Assembly: GCF_024281035.1 (NCBI RefSeq)
Contig: NZ_JAMXLH010000048.1
Coordinates: forward strand, 62,001-126,000
DNA from: Paraburkholderia sp.
GTDB lineage: Bacteria > Pseudomonadota > Gammaproteobacteria > Burkholderiales > Burkholderiaceae
Direction of reading: 5' to 3'
Length of the DNA stretch: 64,000 bases
Part shown: positions 61,234 through 64,000 of the stretch, piece after piece
How the letters are laid out: each line of letters begins with the position of its first letter
How positions within the stretch are numbered: position 1 is the first letter of the stretch
Position numbers and translations under genes: made by a program
The notes under the pieces: model-generated
Databases searched by the model: none
What the model saw: the letters and a program-made list of their open reading frames with translations, nothing else
Told to the model about the DNA's origin: nothing

Positions 61234-62211
61234 ATGAACACTCTATTCTATGGATTCGTCATTCTGGTCTTCGTCTCGATCATCCTGCTGATCGAAGGCG
61301 GCTACCTCTGGTGGAAAAGCGGGCACAGCAGCGAGGCGAAGCGCCTGGAAAACCGCATCCGGATGATGTCTGCGGGCGGCCACGGCGACGATCGAACCGG
61401 ATCGATTCTCAAGCAGCGCGAGCTAAGCTCGTCGCCGCTGATGACCCGGCTGCTGCTGAAGGTGCCGCGCATTCATGCGCTCGACCGCTGGCTGGTCCAG
61501 TCGGGACTGGGCTGGTCGGTCGGGAAGTTCGTGATGCTGACGGTATGCCCACCTGTCGTGGTCGCGCTGCTTGGCAGGCTGGTCTACATTCCGGTGGCCG
61601 CGCTCATCGTGCTGATGCTCATCGGGGCGCTGTATGCACCGTTCAGGGTCAACCGTGCCGTGGGCAAGCGGCTCAAGCGGCTCGAGGAACAGTTGCCGGA
61701 GGCAGCCGACATGATGAGCCGCTCGCTGCGCGCAGGCCACTCGTTTGCGACGGCGCTCGGGATCGTCGGCGACGAAATGCCGGAGCCGATAGGCAGCGAG
61801 TTTCGCGCAGCGTTCGACGAGATCAATTTCGGCGTCCCGCTCAACCAGGCGCTTGGCGCGCTCGCGACCCGCGTTCCGATCAGCGACTTGCGCTACTTCG
61901 TGATCGCCGTTCTGATCCAGCGCGAAAGCGGCGGCAACCTGGCCGAGATTCTCGGCAACATCAGCCAGCTCATCCGCAGCCGGCTCGCGCTGCTGGGCAA
62001 GGTGAAGGCGCTCTCGGCCGAGGGCAGGTTGTCGGCCTGGATACTCGGTCTCCTGCCTTTTGGCGTGGCGACGGTCATCTCGGTCGTCAACCCGGACTTC
62101 ATGAGCGTGTTGTGGACCGATCCCGCGGGGTTCAAGATGGTCGGCGGCGCGGTGGTCCTGATGCTGTTCGGTTTCGTGTGGATGCGCAAGGTCATCCGGA
62201 TTCACGTTTGA
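61234..62211 (+). CDS. tadB: Tad inner-membrane platform protein TadB
   Basis: From ATG 61234 (GAGG upstream) the protein has 325 residues with the type II secretion F-domain (EEQLPEAADMMSRSLRAGHSF followed by ATALGIVGDEMPEPIG; REVSGGNLAEIL-like, here RESGGNLAEILGNISQLIRS) flanked by membrane helices at both ends. TadB and TadC form the inner-membrane platform on which TadA acts. Confidence 0.94.
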   Translation: MNTLFYGFVILVFVSIILLIEGGYLWWKSGHSSEAKRLENRIRMMSAGGHGDDRTGSILKQRELSSSPLMTRLLLKVPRIHALDRWLVQSGLGWSVGKFVMLTVCPPVVVALLGRLVYIPVAALIVLMLIGALYAPFRVNRAVGKRLKRLEEQLPEAADMMSRSLRAGHSFATALGIVGDEMPEPIGSEFRAAFDEINFGVPLNQALGALATRVPISDLRYFVIAVLIQRESGGNLAEILGNISQLIRSRLALLGKVKALSAEGRLSAWILGLLPFGVATVISVVNPDFMSVLWTDPAGFKMVGGAVVLMLFGFVWMRKVIRIHV

Positions 62212-62238
62212 ATATCTGAACGGAGATGGGCATGTCCC

Positions 62239-63219
62239 ATGTCGACCATGAAAACAGAGCAGATCGTATTGCTGGTCATCGTGTTCATCATCGTTGCCTT
62301 GTTCAGCATCGGTGTGATGGCGCTATTCATGCCCAATTCACTGAATCGCCGCCTCAAGACGTTGACGGATGACGCTGTTCCGCTGTCGGACACGAACGAC
62401 CTCGACGTGCAATGGGCGAAGAAGATTGCGGAGGTGTCGGAGCCGATTGCGCGCCTGTCGATTCCCAAGGAAGGCTGGGAGCACTCCGCGTTACGCACTC
62501 GCTTCATGCACGCCGGGTGGCGCAGCGAGTCGGCGCCGGTGCTCTATTTCGCCGCGAAGACGGTGCTCGCGGCCGGGCTGCCGCTGGTCAGCCTGCTGGC
62601 GGCGGCGCCCTACATCGAGGCGGGCAACCATCATGGCCTCCTCGCGCTACTCGTCGTGCTCGCGGCCATCGGGTATTACCTGCCGAACGTCGTGCTGTCA
62701 CGCCGGGTACAGCGCCGCCAGCAGACCATCTTCGAAGACTTTCCCGATGCACTGGATCTGCTCACGGTGTGCGTGGAAGCGGGGCTCGGGCTGGATGCGG
62801 CCCTGATGAAAGTGGCCGACGAAATGCACATCAAGAGCCGGACCCTGAGCAACGAACTGCAGCTTCTACTGCTTGAACTCCGGGCGGGACAGAGCAAGGA
62901 AACCGCACTCAAGAACCTCGCGTTGCGCACGGGCGTGGAAGATCTCGATGTGCTGGTGGCCATGCTGATTCAGGCCGAACGGTTCGGTACCAGTATCGGC
63001 GACTCGTTGCGCGTGCATTCGGAGAACCTGCGCCTCAAGCGCAGGCTGCGCGCGGAGGAGGCGGCTGCAAAGATCGCCGTGAAACTGCTGTTCCCGCTGA
63101 TCTTCTGCATCTTTCCCACGCTGATGCTGGTCCTGCTGGGACCCGCCTTCATCCAGGTGCTTCGCGTGCTGCTTCCGACGTTCGCCGGGCAGACGGGCGG
63201 CGCGACGCCCCCCATGTAA
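62239..63219 (+). CDS. tadC: Tad inner-membrane platform protein TadC
   Basis: The 326-residue protein has an N-terminal helix (IVLLVIVFIIVALFSIGVMAL), the F-domain (FEDFPDALDLLTVCVEAGLG followed by LDAALMKVADEMHIKS; GVEDLDVLVAMLIQAERFGTSIGDSL) and two C-terminal helices (AVKLLFPLIFCIFPTLMLVL). It starts 28 bp after tadB and is the last structural gene of the locus. Confidence 0.94.
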   Translation: MSTMKTEQIVLLVIVFIIVALFSIGVMALFMPNSLNRRLKTLTDDAVPLSDTNDLDVQWAKKIAEVSEPIARLSIPKEGWEHSALRTRFMHAGWRSESAPVLYFAAKTVLAAGLPLVSLLAAAPYIEAGNHHGLLALLVVLAAIGYYLPNVVLSRRVQRRQQTIFEDFPDALDLLTVCVEAGLGLDAALMKVADEMHIKSRTLSNELQLLLLELRAGQSKETALKNLALRTGVEDLDVLVAMLIQAERFGTSIGDSLRVHSENLRLKRRLRAEEAAAKIAVKLLFPLIFCIFPTLMLVLLGPAFIQVLRVLLPTFAGQTGGATPPM

Positions 63220-63233
63220 AGGCAGGAGCGGCC

Positions 63234-63695
63234 ATGACAGATGCAGGAAAAAACGCGGAAGTCGTCAGGTTGCGGTTCATGCTGGGCGTCAAACTGGCGG
63301 CCTTCAACCAGTTCGTGGCGGAACGACTCGGGCTGAGCGTCACTGATCTCAAGTGCCTGGAAGTCGCCTGTTACGACGAGGTTCAGCCCGTCACGCCGGG
63401 CCGCTTATCGAAGCTCATGCGGTTATCGCCGAGCAGCATTACGACGTCGCTCAAGCGCCTGGAAAAGGCAGGATTGATTAAACGGGAACCCGATCCTACC
63501 GACCGCAGGCGCGTTCTGTTGCGTTTCGTCTCGGGGCGTCGGCCGCTGATCAATGTCTGTTACGAGCAGGTGAATCGCAGTCTGGCCGAATTCGACAGCA
63601 AACTGGACAGCACGGAACGGGAGAGCATCAAGAAGTACCTTTCCGGACTCGTGCAGATTGTGGACGAATACCTGGAAGTGAACCAGATGGACTAA
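63234..63695 (+). CDS. MarR-family transcriptional regulator
   Basis: The 153-residue winged-helix regulator has ERLGLSVTDLKCLEVA, VTPGRLSKLMRLSPSSITTS (recognition helix), LKRLEKAGLIKREPDPTDRRRVLLR (wing) and a C-terminal dimerisation helix (YLSGLVQIVDEYLEV). It has a good AGGAG site and starts 14 bp after tadC, so it is co-transcribed with the Tad genes. It may regulate the locus by binding a dyad upstream of flp; no specific site is proven. Confidence 0.88.
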   Translation: MTDAGKNAEVVRLRFMLGVKLAAFNQFVAERLGLSVTDLKCLEVACYDEVQPVTPGRLSKLMRLSPSSITTSLKRLEKAGLIKREPDPTDRRRVLLRFVSGRRPLINVCYEQVNRSLAEFDSKLDSTERESIKKYLSGLVQIVDEYLEVNQMD

Positions 63696-63707
63696 TGGCC
63701 ATCGACA

Positions 63708-63805
63708 TTCACCGCGAACGCGAGTAGCCACTTCACGAGCAGCGCGAATTTTGCCGGGTACTCGGGGGCGGCGAGGTTGCCGATCGCTTCGATTCCCGCC
63801 GGCAC
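63708..63805 (-). pseudogene. Relic of the second wzx gene
   Basis: The 98 bp align by eye with 46087-46196 of the intact wzx (also minus strand), with a 12-bp in-frame gap. The minus-strand translation reads VPAGIEAIGNLAAPEYPAKF and then ALLVKWLLAFAVNVDGH before a stop. The intact protein reads VPAGIEAIGNLVVLKYQAKF and then VLLAKWLLALAVAFAVNLIAID. Homology is clear for about 33 codons and stops abruptly on both sides. The copies differ at many bases, so this is an old duplication, not a recent repeat. Confidence 0.85.
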
Positions 63806-63900
63806 GTCGCGCTTCCCCGCATGCCTGCGTCATCCCGGCCCGCGCTTTTCCTCGTTTTCCCCGCCGCTCGCGCTAAAATCACGACCTTTACCGCCTCTTT

Positions 63901-63916
63901 CGGCGCAGATGCGCCG
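63901..63916 (+). promoter_or_regulatory. Perfect hairpin in the waaC leader
   Basis: CGGCGC-AGAT-GCGCCG is a perfect 6-bp stem with a 4-nt loop, 11 nt before the TTG start of waaC. A TAAAAT that could be a -10 box lies shortly upstream. No Shine-Dalgarno is obvious between hairpin and start. It may affect translation. Confidence 0.35.
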
Positions 63917-63927
63917 TCCGATTTGCC

Positions 63928-64000
63928 TTGAGCGTACAAAAGATCCTGATCGTGCGCGTATCGTCGCTCGGCGACGTCGTCCACACCATGCCTGTCGTCG
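63928..64000 (+). CDS. waaC: Lipopolysaccharide heptosyltransferase I, N-terminal fragment (cut by window end)
   Basis: TTG at 63928 opens a frame that reads KILIVRVSSLGDVVHTMPVV, the N-terminal motif of GT9 heptosyltransferases of the WaaC type. Only 24 codons are in the window. WaaC adds the first heptose to Kdo in the inner core. The start codon choice (TTG) is inferred from the absence of an ATG or GTG before the motif. It follows the Tad locus and the wzx relic. Confidence 0.82.
   Translation, partial: MSVQKILIVRVSSLGDVVHTMPVV

Overview
The window reads as a high-GC betaproteobacterial chromosome of the Burkholderiaceae (Burkholderia, Paraburkholderia or Caballeronia). The main reasons are a capsule locus with the gene content and order of the Burkholderia pseudomallei wcb (CPS I) locus, a Burkholderia-type Tad pilus locus, and the first codons of a waaC-like heptosyltransferase gene at the right edge. 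Almost everything concerns cell-surface polysaccharides or pili.

Region 1 (1-13.6 kb) is the end of a Wzx-dependent polysaccharide locus. It holds a DegT-type sugar aminotransferase (cut by the left edge), several glycosyltransferases, a Wzx flippase, UDP-galactopyranose mutase (glf), a DUF707 protein, an orphan APS kinase (cysC) and galE. It also holds an unusual three-domain enzyme that joins an acetoacetyl-CoA-synthetase-like adenylation domain, a carrier domain and a thioesterase.

Region 2 (13.9-45.1 kb) is an ABC-transporter-dependent capsule locus. Leftward run wcbB, wcbA (KpsC-like) and manC. Rightward run wcbC (export lipoprotein), wcbD (KpsE-like), wzm, wzt, a strain-specific block, wcbO (KpsS-like), wcbP (SDR), wcbQ (LtaS/sulfatase-like), wcbR (a 2552-residue reducing polyketide synthase), wcbS (LpxC paralogue), wcbT (alpha-oxoamine synthase) and a GNAT acetyltransferase. 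The middle block (23-31 kb) has no heptose genes. It encodes a double-module WavE-type glycosyltransferase, a nucleotidyltransferase, a GDPD-like barrel, a HAD phosphatase, a second nucleotidyltransferase that has lost its catalytic residues, a cupin and two poorly recognised proteins. I infer a different sugar or phosphate substituent on a conserved wcb export and lipid backbone. The divergent wcbB/wcbC promoter region carries a decayed IS5-family transposase.

Region 3 (45.2-48.9 kb) holds a leftward GT2 and second Wzx flippase pair and a rightward phosphomannomutase/phosphoglucomutase.

Region 4 (48.9-63.7 kb) is a Tad (Flp) pilus locus. A 1.6-kb gene-free leader is followed by flp, tadV, a MoxR-like ATPase, rcpC, rcpA, a lipoprotein, tadG, two TadE-like minor pilins, tadZ, tadA, tadB, tadC and a MarR regulator. 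Right after it lies a 98-bp fragment of the wzx gene found 17 kb upstream, then the start of waaC. This suggests that the Tad island was placed beside waaC with a rearrangement.

No rRNA, tRNA, CRISPR array or intact insertion sequence was seen. All functional calls rest on reading motifs and gene order by eye; no database search was possible.
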